A stretch of DNA of 64,000 bases from Tubiluchus corallicola (taxonomy: Eukaryota > Priapulida > Priapulimorpha > Priapulimorphida > Tubiluchidae), in contig JAQGDQ010000947.1 of NCBI GenBank assembly GCA_030141605.1, positions 1 to 64,000 on the forward strand, given 5' to 3'. The notes beneath the pieces were generated by a model. That model saw only the letters and a program-made list of their open reading frames with translations, did no database searches and had not been told where the DNA came from. Of the stretch, positions 35,820-47,927 are shown in pieces (within the stretch, counting starts at the first letter, position 1; every line of letters begins with the position of its first letter). The translations under genes were made by a program, and so were the position numbers.

Positions 35820-37130
35820 TTGGGATAACAGAGAACTCAGAACTGCCATTGGTGTCGCCTAACGTCTCTCCAAATTCAGGGCTTGACTCTTGTACAAATT
35901 AAAAGGCGAGCCAACAGTTGTCGCGGAGCTTTACCACCTTCTCCTGTACTTTGCATGCAATCTTCCTTTGACTGGGTGCAAAGTTGTATAGGCCGGCCTT
36001 TCCTCAAAAATGACAATATCAGTTTCATCTTCGGCACTGTTAAAACATCCTACTAGTCATTTTCTTTTATGTGAGAACTGTGACCTAGCTGTGGGTCCTT
36101 GAAAAATCCTAAACTCGCCAGTTTGTGCTACTAGATCCGTTTGTTCAGTAACACCAATATGCAATATTTAGTCTTTTGTACTTAATATTACTAAATTTGT
36201 CCTATTTTGGTTCCCAGAAAATGGAAGTCTGGGCAAATAGAATCATACGCAGAGAGAAACTAAGTTCATATTTGTATACAGCACTCTATAGCACCTCATT
36301 CTAGTAAGTTTCAGACTTGTACATTAAGTAATTGGAGTGTGCCCTACTTCTGGGCCAGAAGGAATACCGTAAAATGGGTTTCTGGGGCAATTGGAACCTT
36401 TCTTTTGAAGAAGCTAATATCAGATTAGCATTCAGCATCATAAAATACCCTTTCCTGCGATTTTTATGTATGTCTTTATATAGTCAACAATGGGGCATTC
36501 CTCTGATCTGCTTCCCAACTGAAAATGGCCCCCTCAAAATGGCACCCAATTTTTTTGGTCTGTGGGGTCACAATCCCTTACTTTTAAAAAAAATTAATTT
36601 TAGCACAAAAATCCCGCAGGAGCCAAAGATCGGACATAAGGAACCTTACTATTATTAAAAGGTGATTTCGGTAATCCATTATACATGTCTGTATATTTTC
36701 TTCATACTATGTCTATATACTTCATGACGTGTAAAGTGGCATTTACGTAGCATCCGGATGCGGAATAGATAAAATCAGTTTATATTGTTTTCAATACACC
36801 AGTTTATCCATCCTGAGTATGCATTATTTTTTTTCTGCAGCTATTTCCTGTTGATTTTTTTCCGCAGATTGTCCTGCACGTCGAAAACGCATCCGCATGC
36901 TACACACACACCGCTTTAATTGGCTTCTAGATACATTTACATGTGCAGTTCATCACAGTTGCAGTTTATAAATGTTTTATGTAGGCTTCAAAAGACCGTT
37001 GTCAACATCCACACAAATAGTTGCATCAGGACCACCGAGTACGTCAGAAAATGCAGAAAAAGAATCTTTAGAGGCTGCCCCTGCCCATTACAGGTTGGTT
37101 GTACTTATGTACGAGAAAATCCACTTTGTG
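35820..37130. other. Non-genic stretch, right arm
   Basis: Mirror of 2400-3690. One open frame of 108 codons (36332-36658) exists here only because of small differences from the left arm. It matches nothing I recognise and is judged spurious. Confidence 0.5.
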
Positions 37131-37137
37131 TATAGTT

Positions 37138-37478
37138 GATAATGCACTATTGCACAAAATGTTTTATGTATTACAAATTCATGCACTATTGCACAAAATG
37201 TGTTATGTGTTACAAATTCATGCACTATTGCGCAAAATGTGTTATGTGTTACAAATTCATGCACTATTGCACAAAATGTGTTATGTATTACAAATTCATG
37301 CACTATTGCACAAAATGTGTTATCTATTACAAATTCATGCACTAGTGCTCAAAATGTGTTATGTGTTACAAATTTATGTACTATTGCACAAAATGTGTTA
37401 TATATTACAAATTCATGCACTATTGCACAAAACATGTTATGTATTACAAATTCATGCACTATTGCACAAATGTTGAAC
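37138..37478. repeat. 39-bp minisatellite, right arm
   Basis: Mirror of 2055-2395 with the same copy number and the same order of variant units, so this array has not changed size since the arms separated. Confidence 0.95.
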
Positions 37479-37633
37479 ATAATTAATGAGAACTAATATC
37501 ATGAAGGAAATTATCAGAATATATGGAGAATTAATTTTGTTCCTTTTTAGGGGAGAATTAATTAAATTTTTTTGTCTGCCTTCTGCCGCAAGTAGAGTTT
37601 TAGGCAAATGGGGTGGGGGCAGAAAAACTAGTG

Positions 37634-37811
37634 ATTACTTATTCTGGAGTTTTAAGATTTTGTTATATTTTATAAACAAGTTATATTTTATAAACAAACA
37701 ATGCCGACACTATTAAAGCATCATAACAATGATATGATTACTCATTCTGGAGTTTAAGATTTTGTTATATTTTATAAACAAGCAATGCTGGCACTATTAA
37801 AGCATCATAAT
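37634..37811. repeat. Direct duplication of ~85 bp, right arm
   Basis: Mirror of 1724-1901. Flanking sequence to 38104 is AT-rich without a recognisable gene. Confidence 0.8.
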
Positions 37812-38322
37812 GCTATTTTTATAATAATTTATTTTACGTAAAGTAAAATTTAATACAACCATGAAATGGATTGTAAATTAGAATTAACTTAATATTACTA
37901 AGTTTTTCAAAAACATTTCCGCAAGACTTTATGATTTTAATCTATATGTACATTAAATTCAGTCGGGTATCATCATCCATCAGCAGTAAATGTCTGCATT
38001 TACTTTTTATTAAAAAATACCTTTACACATAAACAATAGAATAAAAATGTCAAATAAGTTCAAATATTAGTGCTGTAAAAATTCGAAAACGTTTTACTAA
38101 ATAACTAATGAAGAGAGTTCTTCGTTACATTGGAATTTTGCTTGGCTTTGCATCTACTGAAATACCTGTTTGTGTACATTTGTCGATAGGCACGTATTTC
38201 CCGAGTTTCTACCAAATCCTGATACAAACAGGAGGAACAAACTTTGTGAGAAGATGGAACGTCGAGATATGATGAGACGGAGGGCAAATATTGAAGTTCC
38301 AGAGTTTTACGTTGGTATATAA

Positions 38323-38827
38323 CCAAGCTGCATAAGATTATGGATATCCATAAAATAAGACCAAAAATCCATAAAATAAAATTTGAAAAATCCATAAAAT
38401 AAGAAATGCATAAAATAAAAAAATATTTTTTTTTGTGATTTTTTTGTACAAAATAAGGCAATCAAAACTTAATACAGGCATTGGATCGGAAATGTAGAGA
38501 GCATTCTACATTCGTACCAAATAGGCGAATTATTTGAACTGAAGTGATGAATTACAAGGCATTGTCTTGTAAAATTTGATTAAATTTGAAGTGATATGAA
38601 ACCGATAAAATTAAAACGAAACCGATAAAATTAGAACTAAGTCCTGCGTGTTTAAAAACACGTTTCAAGCCTCCTGATTTTACTTTTTAATTGATTTCCC
38701 CCTGGGCATCTTGTTCCAGATATAGTCTATTTCTTATTTTATTGATATCCATAAAATAAAATTTCAAAAATCCATAAAATAAGCTATTTTATTTATTTTA
38801 TACATATCCATAATCTTATGCACCCTG
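38323..38827. mobile_element. MITE with TCCATAAAATAA subterminal repeats, right arm
   Basis: Mirror of 707-1211, same termini and subterminal repeats. Confidence 0.75.
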
Positions 38828-38867
38828 TATATAATTCTCTCGTTCATTTTTCTTTTTTAATTTATTA

Positions 38868-39252
38868 CAGTCACTTGCAAAAGTTTAAGACCAAGCTCGA
38901 GTTTTCGGGATTTTCATCATACTGTACCCTGATTGCATCAGATTCTTTGTTGATTGCCTCATACTGCTAGGGGTTTGAAACAGTACGTCTAGTGAGTATG
39001 ATTGACTCATTTGCCTGCCGCTATCCATACAGATCGGCCGTTTTTGTATTTTTCTTGTGATCCAAAAAATGGGCAAAAAATCGTCATTGAGTGAGACTCA
39101 GAGGGTTCAAATCGTGACTTTACATCAAGAGGGATATACTGAAAGGGCAATAAGAATAAATGAATAGTTTTTAGATGGAACCGTGTTAAACAATGGTTTT
39201 GTCAATTTTCATGAAACAAATCACTTTGGTCTTAAACTTTTGTAAATGACTG
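38868..39252 (+). mobile_element. Internally deleted Tc1-like transposon, right arm
   Basis: Mirror of 282-666 with the same TA flanks, termini and truncated transposase start (now on the plus strand at 39070). Its presence at the same site in both arms means it predates the split of the two copies. Confidence 0.88.
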
Positions 39253-39508
39253 TACTTCAACGATAGAAAAGTATTTTTATCGATAGCCTGAAGTACATAA
39301 TCTTCCCGTCTTTATCTTACCTAACTATAGTATTTCGCACATCGAAAATTTTGTTAGTTCTAAATTGTGTGTGTTGAACTTTATCCTGAAGTGTGGAAAA
39401 ATTGAACTTTTGTGACTTGTATGTATGTGTAACAAACTTATCCTATTCAAAATTAAGTTTTTTGTTTCTTTTCTGGAAGATTTCTAGGCGTGATAGGGAT
39501 TATGTGCT

Positions 39509-40240
39509 AAACTCCTTCAGAACGGCACCATTCAAAATGGGTCTTGCAAGACCTATGATTTTCTGCTACTGTTTGAGCACAGACATAACTAAACAACAAA
39601 TTGTACTGAGAACTAAATGATCACAACAAATTATGTACTGTTCTATTTCAGAGAATCTCGGCTATCCAATCTTGCTGCTTGTTATAAATCATGCTATTCA
39701 TAAGTGATGTTTTGATTGGATAAAGTTAAGAAAAACACACCTTTCTCAGCTTTGTCTTGTGTGCACTTGCGTGATCGTACAAACTATTTGGTAATCGCCT
39801 GTTTGCTGCAGCCCAAGAGAACCCTCTGCTCTAGAAAGTTTCAGGAAAAGCTAACCAATCAGCCAAGGAGAAGTTAAGGTCCTTAAACGGGAATTAATCC
39901 TTAAAAATAGAGTAGACTTGAGGCCAAAGTGTATCAGAGTGTTGTGTCTAGAGAATTGAAATTGTCTGCATTAGTTGATTTCACACAAGTGATACTGTAC
40001 ATTGTTGCAGTGCAAACACTACAGCTACTGAAAGCTTTTTTTAATTTATTCATTAAAAGTCGATTGTTTAAGGTAAGCAAATGCATTTCATTGATAATTT
40101 TGCATGAAAATCCATTGTGTGAGGAGTAGATAACCTACAAAAATTATCAAATATAATGTAATTACTGCTTAGTGAAACCAGTTTTTTATGAAGCCATGCA
40201 AAACGCAGCGAACACTTGCAGTCCTGAAGGAGTTAATTAT
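39509..40240. mobile_element. Possible MITE at the outer palindrome breakpoint
   Basis: CTCCTTCAGAACGGCA at about 39513 and, inverted at about 40222-40237, CTCCTTCAGGACTGCA form a 16-bp terminal repeat with two mismatches. TTAA follows the right end and TAAA precedes the left, hinting at a piggyBac-type target. Its left end is within about 10 bp of the palindrome boundary (39501). No coding capacity seen. Confidence 0.4.
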
Positions 40241-40449
40241 ATATATGTTGTTTTTTTGAATGGAAACACTAGAAAAACTGATCAGTGTTTGAAAAGGAAC
40301 AAGGATACAGTTATTTCCTAATTAGTTCCTTGAAGGCTGTGATGGACAAGATTCTGTTTTTGAATTTTCCTAGAGGTATTCCAAGCTTCAGCAACCTCTA
40401 TTCCTTGCGTTTCCGACCGCTTTTGATTTTTTGTTTTGAAATTTCAAAG

Positions 40450-43400
40450 GTTCAATCTTGGCGGTAACTGTATCCGATCCCCATGCACCTGGTTGCGAAA
40501 GCCGATTCGTCGGCATCTGCATTCAGCGAAGTGGTCAAGGCTTACGGGCGGATTTTACTTTAAGAAATGTCATCGATGATCAAGGTACGTCTTCTGTGTT
40601 AAAGAGAAAGAGGTAGCAAAATCCATTACCTAAAACAACTCTGTTACTTTTTTTCAAATTTTAGTAATGTATTGCACACTGTCGTACGATCTGTAATTCT
40701 ATATGTTATCGATTTATCGTCTGCAATGCGTTTGTATTCCTAATGTTGAAGACGTTTAGATTCACTTACAGCAGGGGTTCTCAACCGGGGGGAATGAGCC
40801 ACCTCCAGGGGTGGGGGGAACGAATGGGTGGAAAAATAAAAAATAAATATGTAGAAAAGCAGAGAAAAAAAGTACAGAAAGCCTTCATAGCCAACTCAAC
40901 ACACCCTCCTGCTCAAAGCACGTAATCGATTAGATGTTAGCAATGATTTGAGAGTGGCACTCTCAATCACAACCCCCCCCCCCCCCGACATCAAGAAAAT
41001 CATGTCCTCTGAACAGGAGCAAGAGTCACATTGAATAAAAAAATGTGGAAATAAAAAAAATTGAATTAAAAAAATGCATTTTTCATTTTGTTTTTGGGCT
41101 ATGGGGGAACGAGAATCAGCAGCCTTCAAAAGGGGGGAACGGGTCAAAAAAGGTTGGGAACCACTGACTTACAGTAAACTCCACATAACTCACATCCAAC
41201 CGAACCAAAAACGCTTTGAGTAAGGCGATGTTGACCGTTTTCCAGCATAGAAACTCTAAACCCCTCCTCGAGATGGCGAGTTAAATAGAAGGCAGAAAGT
41301 CAACCATTCTATACATAAATGATTAGATGTCAGGACAATTACCTGAAGAAACAAACCGTGTTTCAGACGGAGACAATGATAAGTGTTAGACAGAGACGGT
41401 GAATTCGAAGAGACTGTGACAATGGAGTGACTGTTTTCACGTCACCGACTGAGACTTTCCAGAAAAAATAATCGTGGGCCGCAACTCGTAAGACATCAGA
41501 ATTTTTCCGGAAGACGACACTGTTTTTGAGTTGTACGAAACTTTTTATTTTTCTAGAGTATAAATTGCATTTTTGAGTTAGGCGAAGTAAATTACATGTA
41601 TTTTGATTAAATGGACCATAATTTTTTTATTTGAGTTAGGCGAAATTTTTAGTTACGTGATTTTGAGTTATGTGGATTTTACTGTACTAAAAATGGACCC
41701 AGTTTGTAGTTTTTAGCACATTCTAACAGAAAACTAGAACAAATTGTCATTTAGATAAAAGTCTTGGAAAACATGCATTTCTATTCACTCAGTTTTTAAG
41801 CCTGCATTCATGCGATATGTAATATTTCAACATGCGTGTTTGTACTTCTAACCCTCAAACGCCATACTGGACTTGTGACACCACAAATTCTTTTTCAAAG
41901 TAATAAATTCAATTGTCTTTATGCTTTTAGCAGGGATGAGAATTTTCCGCGGATACGCGGAATTCCGAGTTTTTGGAAGACCAGTAGTGCCATTTTTGTA
42001 AATCGCATAAATTCGTTGAGAAAACTTTTCTGGACCCAGTACATTATTTCGCAAGCTGACCGCTAGTTGGCAGGCCGTCACTTTGTTTACATCACGTACA
42101 TCAGTGTAACCACGTGTAGATCTCTATGTATAAAAATATAGAATCAATTGTGCGGAATTATTTGAGTCAATTGCAGACAGTTTTTATATACTTTTGCATA
42201 GGAGCGGCCAGTACTGAGGCGTTTTTGGGACAATTAGGTATCATGTATCCTTGATAGTTGGGTATTTTAAATTATGCATGAAACAAGGTAATTGATATTT
42301 TAAGTCCACTTATGGCTCTCTTTGGTCACAAAATTGAATTTGTTGGGGGCTTCATGGGGGCTTTGCCCCATTGGGGGCCTAGGTGGCCCCAAAACCCTCA
42401 GCCTGTTTCAAGAGTTTTTTGCAATTTCTCATTCTCATCCATGTTTTAGGTGTGGAAATAAGGTACGATTTATATAACCCAACATTACAGAAGATAGAAG
42501 TACTGAAATTAGAAAAAAGGCTCGATGATGAACTTTTTTACCTGAGGGACGCTCCGCTCAAGTATAGTACATTTGATTTTGACATGAAACCTGAACTCCA
42601 CGCAACCAGTGCTAGTGTTCCAGTTAACCCGTTAAAGGTACGTGCATTGTATTGTATCACTCCGATTCTGAAGTAGTTGATTCTTGCATAAATGAGCTGT
42701 AGGTGTTCTGTTTTGTATGTAATTTAAAGCAAAACCGGATCCAATCTTAAAATGTAGGTCAAAACAATCTACACTAAAATATTGAAAGGGAAAATACTGT
42801 TTTTTGAAGAATGACTTACATGAAAGACTCATTACCTCACAAACACAATTTCGCATTCGTGCCACTAGTTCTCCTTTGTTACATGCATTTCGCCATCGCT
42901 AAGTAGACGGGCACTAGTGCCTGCATTTGGAAACGTGTTGCACAAAAAATACGAGTTGTACCTCTCAGTTCAATGTGGTAGTTTGTAACAAACTGTTTTA
43001 GTACAACACACTGAATATCTTACAGTAGCACTGTACTTCAATTTTCGCTTTCGCAAACACGTGCAATACGCTCGAGGAATATTTTTGTTGTTGAAAATTA
43101 TGCTAGTTTGTGATGTCATCAATAGCAGGCTCGTCCGCCATTAATTAAGTCTTAAATCTATTATTTAATTAACAGAAATACTTTTGTAGTATTAATTGCG
43201 TTAAAATGTATACTTTTTATCAAATTTGAAAATGAGAAATCATCTTGTCTTCATTTAAATGCTGTTTGCAGGTGCCATTGCGAGAGAGACCTTGGCTTGA
43301 CCGATGGGAGAGGAAAGAACTGAAAGGTGTGCAAGACCTAGGGTTGCCAGACAGATTTTACGAGCGGGCAGCAGAATTAGCCCAACCTTGGGAAAAGTAC

Positions 43401-43685
43401 GTTATTGCGGTAATCATTGTGATAAAAGGAGGGATATTGTTTATGGCTTAATTAATTGGCTCAGTTATCTGCGTACTGTATATGTATGTATCTGTTTGTG
43501 TATGTAAGAAATGTGAAAATTGAATGGTCTGCCATTTCTATTATAGATATGACCTTATGAAGCAGTACAGAAAAACGATTCCTCTGGAAGAACAGGAAGA
43601 AATTTTCCAAGAAGTTCACAAGGAGCAAGTGCAAATTGACAAGCAGCGACAGGAGCGGAAACGACGGCAAAAGCACAAATCTTAG
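40450..43685 (+). CDS. MRPL19: Mitochondrial large-subunit ribosomal protein L19 (bL19m), 3' four exons
   Basis: Exons are 40450-40584, 42450-42637, 43272-43396 and 43547-43685 (stop TAG 43683-43685), all with AG/GT borders and matching phase, giving about 195 C-terminal residues. The first reads [11 protein letters not shown] then [20 protein letters not shown], the conserved bL19 core. The second carries [20 protein letters not shown] then [13 protein letters not shown], as in animal MRPL19. The third has [12 protein letters not shown]; the last is a basic coiled tail ending RRQKHKS. The protein sits in the mitochondrial 39S subunit. The first exons, with targeting peptide and start, are missing: a TGA lies in frame just upstream of 40450, and nothing matching lies between there and the palindrome. 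The introns hold a hAT element, a pogo MITE and a dispersed repeat. Confidence 0.92.
40772..41166. mobile_element. hAT-family MITE with exact 8-bp target duplication
   Basis: Starts CAGGGGTTCTCAACC and ends GGTTGGGAACCACTG, the standard hAT terminal consensus. ACTTACAG occurs directly before (40764-40771) and after (41167-41174). The interior is purine-rich and non-coding with a run of 15 C near 40973-40987. It inserted into the end of the pogo MITE at 41172 inside an MRPL19 intron. Confidence 0.92.
41172..41684. mobile_element. Pogo/Tigger-like MITE (CAGTAAACTCC ends), copy 1
   Basis: Inverted ends CAGTAAACTCCACATAACTCA and CAGTAAAATCCACATAACTCA, with TA outside. Internal GAGTTAGGCGA repeats flank both sides. 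The CAG of its left end is part of the 8-bp duplication made by the hAT element, so it was there first. Confidence 0.85.
42045..42270. mobile_element. Pogo-like subterminal fragment in an MRPL19 intron
   Basis: From AGCTGACCGCTAGTTGGCAG through GTTATACGTGTAGATC-like sequence to TGATAGTTGGGTATTTTAAAT it closely follows 17318-17535 of the WDR3 intron cluster. No second terminus is present. Confidence 0.6.
42727..43257 (+). repeat. Dispersed ~530-bp repeat, copy 1 (MRPL19 intron)
   Basis: Begins TAAAGCAAAACCGGATCCAAT and ends in ATCTTGTCTTCATT. It matches 59804-60410 in the same direction and 44215-44480 inverted, including CAGTAGCACTGTACTTCAAT and CGCTTTCGCAAACACGTGCA. It fills most of the intron between exons 42637 and 43272. 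Non-coding, family unknown. Confidence 0.8.
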
Positions 43686-43807
43686 CAGCACGACAAACAG
43701 AAATTTAGGAGAGCCGACAGAGACAATGAAGCAAGAACGATCTTGGTTTCATTACTGCTGGAGTTAAATCGGTCTTCGCCACTAGACTGCTGACCGAAGG
43801 AATGTTG

Positions 43808-43813
43808 AATAAA
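43808..43813 (+). terminator. Poly(A) signal of MRPL19
   Basis: AATAAA lies 123 bp after the stop codon, with T/GT-rich sequence following at 43830-43870. Confidence 0.7.
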
Positions 43814-44214
43814 TTTCTAGAATTAATTTACTCTGTGGCCGTCTGTCTGTTCTTTAGTATTTGTGTGCACAGCTATTGTAAAACAGATATTGCAGTTAAA
43901 GCGGTACTAACAAACCCTTGTCACGTTTGTATTGTACTAAGCACAGAACGTCGTCATTAGTAATTTAAATTGGCAATGAACAGATTAAGATATAAATTTT
44001 TTCTAGTAAATAAAGTTAAATGATTTTGTCAACTTAAGTAGAATCTTTTTGTGGTTTCATGTTGAAAGAATTCTCAACAGTTCAAATAGTCATTACAGTT
44101 ATATGTAACAAATCTATTTAGGTTTTACACTATATTTTTTAAGGTGCAGACCTCTTATGGCAAAAGTAGCCTGAAATTTATAGACACTACAGCTGGCCAC
44201 TAGTACTTTAAGGA

Positions 44215-44580
44215 AGACAGGATGATTTTTCATAAACTACCCCATTTTCAAATTCGATAAAAAGTATACATTTTAACACAATTAATACTGCAAAAGCTTT
44301 TCTGATAATTAAATAATAAATTAAACACTTAATTAACGGTGGGGAAGTATTGATGACATCACAAACGCACAATTTTCAACATCAAAAGTATTCCACGAGC
44401 GTGTGGCACGTGTTTGTGAAAGCGAAAATTGAAGTACAGTGCTACTGTAAGATATTCATTGCGTTGTACTAAAACTAGGCAAGTTTTAAGATAAAAATCG
44501 AAATTTCAAATTTACAGCTGTGCTCACATGAGCTGCTGGTTTGCAGATAAATTTACAGACATTTGCAATGTGATTCTGGT
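44215..44580 (-). repeat. Dispersed repeat, copy 2 (inverted, truncated)
   Basis: Inverted relative to 42727-43257: starts GAAGACAGGATGA and contains GTGTTTGTGAAAGCGAAAAT and ACAGTGCTACTGTAAGATAT. The part matching the left third of the full copies is absent. Confidence 0.75.
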
Positions 44581-44827
44581 ATCCAACTCACTTGCTTTAA
44601 TTATCCTGCTCAATTAATTTCATTTATTAGGATTCATTGTAGCCATTATAGACACTCTCATGTCACTGATGTCCCAGTTAATGTCTCTCATCTTTACTAT
44701 GTAGGTCTACAGTTAGCAGTGCTAATGCACTAACTAGCAGGCAGCACTTGTGTAGTTCGAAAACCGATGAAAGACAATAATTGGTAGCTAATCCAGTAAA
44801 ATAGCACAATAAATCACGCATTTAGTG

Positions 44828-45062
44828 AATTTTAAACAGAAGTTGCCAAGTAAAATAGTAATAATGTAATTTCACTACTATTCATGAGTGAAATAGCTAC
44901 AGTGTCACCCCAATAATCACATACATCCATTGAATGACGGATGGACTAGTTGACCTTCTTGGTCTTTCGCCATCCTATTTCCATTGTGATAATTAAACAC
45001 ATTTACTTGCCTCAGTTATATCATGAATATGGAAATAAATGCATGTTTTGAATTGAATTGAA
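44828..45062 (+). mobile_element. SINE/LINE-tail repeat, copy outside the palindrome
   Basis: Close relative of 11620-11866: AAGTAAAATAGTAATAATG, GGACTAGTTGACCTTCTTGG and the tail TTTTGAATTGAATTGAAC. It differs by a few indels. Confidence 0.75.
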
Positions 45063-46834
45063 CTTGAATCGGAAGCATCACTTCCACTCGTAAGAAAGCA
45101 AAAATGTCAACTAAGTTTTATTCATTTAGTTTTATTTTCATTGTACAGATTTTAACGAATAACACGCAGCCTCATCAATAAAAATTTATTTACAAAATCG
45201 TAACATCAGTAAAAATGGCAGACGACCAATTTTACAATATAAGAGCATTATTTGCATATATTTATCAATCACTAGACGAAAAACTGCCTCATTACACATC
45301 AAATCCTAGTAGTTTAAATTTAATAGCAATAATTTTAACTTAGAATAGAGACATAAAGACGTGAGAAAATAGCAAACTTATTACAGCATCTTATGTGATT
45401 AGAACAAAGTAGCTAAGACATAGATTTCACATGCTAGAATACAACACTGCCTACAGAAAACATTTGTTAAACAAATGATTAGATCCAATTTCCCCGAGTT
45501 CCAAAATATGTAACAATCACCAGCCATTCATACTGATAAATAGCAGTACAAATAAAGCAGGAAGACCAAGCAAAAAAGTTCATTAAACTAATTAAGCTAA
45601 TACTGGCTCTTTAACGAAGGAGATAAACTTGCCAAGCATATTACAAAAGAAATCAAAAGAAGCAAAAATTGTAAAACGTGAAGGGAAAGAAAAATCGTGA
45701 TACGGAACAGGTAATTGATCTGACGCCCATTTCACGCGTGACTCGCTCATGCGTACGAGCTAAAAAGTGAGATATGATAGTGAATATTAAAGAATAAATT
45801 TTCATAACAATGCAGAAAAATGCAGAGCGATGGAGCCACACAGCATGGGAACGCTTCTTTCCTTTTCTCACTTTACTAATTGTATTACATGTACGTCTTC
45901 GTGAGAAATTTTTATCGAATAAAATACGATTATTAGCAAAAGAGTATCAATAAGAGTTACACTGGCAAAGCAAGCAAATGAATAGAAAAAATGATTATTA
46001 GTAAAAATACAATGAATAGTTGGTAAACGGCATGATTAAATCAAGAAACCCACTTGCTAAACTAGAAGTCCCTTTAATAAATAGCCGCAAATAGAGCCTT
46101 AGTCAATTTCACAATCTCAGAACTTATTCAAAATGCAGCTTGAATCATGGTCAATGAAAATGCTGTTACAAGCAAATAACAAAGAACAAAACAATTTCTC
46201 TATATTTCCTTGATATTAATTAGAATTAATTTCACTAGTTGCACAAAGAAACTAAAAAAAAGCAAATATAACAGGCAAAACAAAAACAGGTGATTAAAAG
46301 TAAGCTGGCAATGAAGTACAGCGTATTGCAACAACAAGTACCAATTTTTCATTACAATTTCTACAAATGACATAATTTAAATACAAAATAATATTTCAGC
46401 GAACTACCCTGTATTCTTTGCAAATTCATGACAAGCTTCACAATCAAGCTCTCCTTACATGCAAGAGGCGTAAGCATTTATAAATTAATGACTCTTAAAA
46501 GTGATTTTGTGATTTCATTTAAACTCTCGTCAAGCCAAGGTTTTCATTAGGTTAAAAACTGAACCAGTCAGCTCTCGATTAAATTAATTACATATTTACA
46601 AAGAGAAATCACAATACTGAAAGTTGACTATCAATACACTGCACAGTTACTTAAGCTCAACTTCTCAATTATAAAAAACTTGGGATAAATATGGGAAGTA
46701 TTTTTATTCCTTATTTCTGCCACTTTTATCCAACTACCATTTACAAATGATATGCTTCTATGAAATTTTTGATAATTATTTATACCTTGTATTATATCAG
46801 TTAGACCTTCAACTATTTTCAAGTTATTAATGTG

Positions 46835-47476
46835 CAGTAAACTCCGCATAACTCAAAACCAACCGGACCAAAAAAACTTCGAGTTAGGCGATGTTGACAA
46901 GTTTCCAGCATAGGAACTCTAAACACCTCCTCCAGATCGAGAGCTAAATAGAAGGCAGAAAGTCAACCCTTCTATACGGAAACGATGAGATTTGATGACA
47001 AATACATAAACAATAACAACTAACATAGTGAAACGCGACTTTTTATGCTACACATGTACATGGGCATGTACACAACACAACACATGTACAAGGGCATGTA
47101 CACAACACTGTTAAACAATATAACAGTGGGGCTACCAATGTCTTACGTACTGCAGTAGAACTTGTTCGTATGGAGAAAAATAATTGCAAGACGACAGAAT
47201 TTTCCCGGAAGATGATCCAGTTTTTGCGTTGTACGAAACTGTTTTATTTTTCTAGAGTATAAATTGCATCTCTGAGTTAGGCGAAGTAACTTACATGTAT
47301 TTTGATTGAATGGATCATAATTTTTTATTTGAGTTTGGCAAAATTTTGGGTTATATATTTTGAGTTGAGCGATGTTTTATTGTGGGAAAAACGAAGGATT
47401 TCATCCGTTCCGCTGAAATTCTTTGAGTTAGGTCTAAATGTGAGTTATGCGATATTGAGTCACGCGGAGTTTACTG
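46835..47476. mobile_element. Pogo/Tigger-like MITE (CAGTAAACTCC ends), copy 2
   Basis: Same family as 41172-41684 in the same orientation: CAGTAAACTCCGCATAACTCA at the left, GCGGAGTTTACTG at the right followed by TA. The left flank is TG in place of TA. Internal AGGCAGAAAGTCAACC matches copy 1. Confidence 0.85.
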
Positions 47477-47927
47477 TATCAAAAATATTCCTCATTAGTT
47501 GTCCAAAAAATTCATTGCTTGACTGATTTATTCATCAAATTTTGCTAAATTATTATTTTTAGTACATGCACATACTTACAATTGAAAAACTCTTAGGAAA
47601 ATGGTAGAAGTAAAGCAATGAAAATCATATACATACAAAAACGGATACGGCATTTCACAACGTGACGTCTTCGGTGAAAAGTCGGTGACACATGAACAAG
47701 ATACAATGTTAGCAGTTGGTTTTATTTTCTGCTTAAAACTTTGAGCATAATTTTTTTAGTTCTGAGCGAATCGTATAATTCCTTAACTTAATTCAATAAA
47801 ACAAGCCAGCAGCCTCAAAACCTTTTAAGCTGCCTGGACTTACATTGATAGTAAAACAAAACCAAAATACCTGCGTCCTTAGAAGAATCACTACAGTTAA
47901 TGCATAATCTGCAAAGTGCTACATTTT

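Larger units (their letters stand above)
21334..39501. repeat. Right arm of the inverted duplication
   Basis: Reverse-complement copy of 33-19045, starting at the TA next to the central transposon and ending at 39501. It is shorter than the left arm because it lacks the 776-bp LINE insertion and a 713-bp segment. It has its own extra pieces at 30888-30980 and 32572-32684 and a much longer 22-bp minisatellite. Its GPCR copy is intact, while the left copy is broken. Confidence 0.97.
43816..46834. other. Intergenic stretch between MRPL19 and the TAB gene
   Basis: AT-rich. Apart from the repeats listed (44215-44580, 44828-45062) I see no gene, RNA or conserved frame. Confidence 0.5.
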
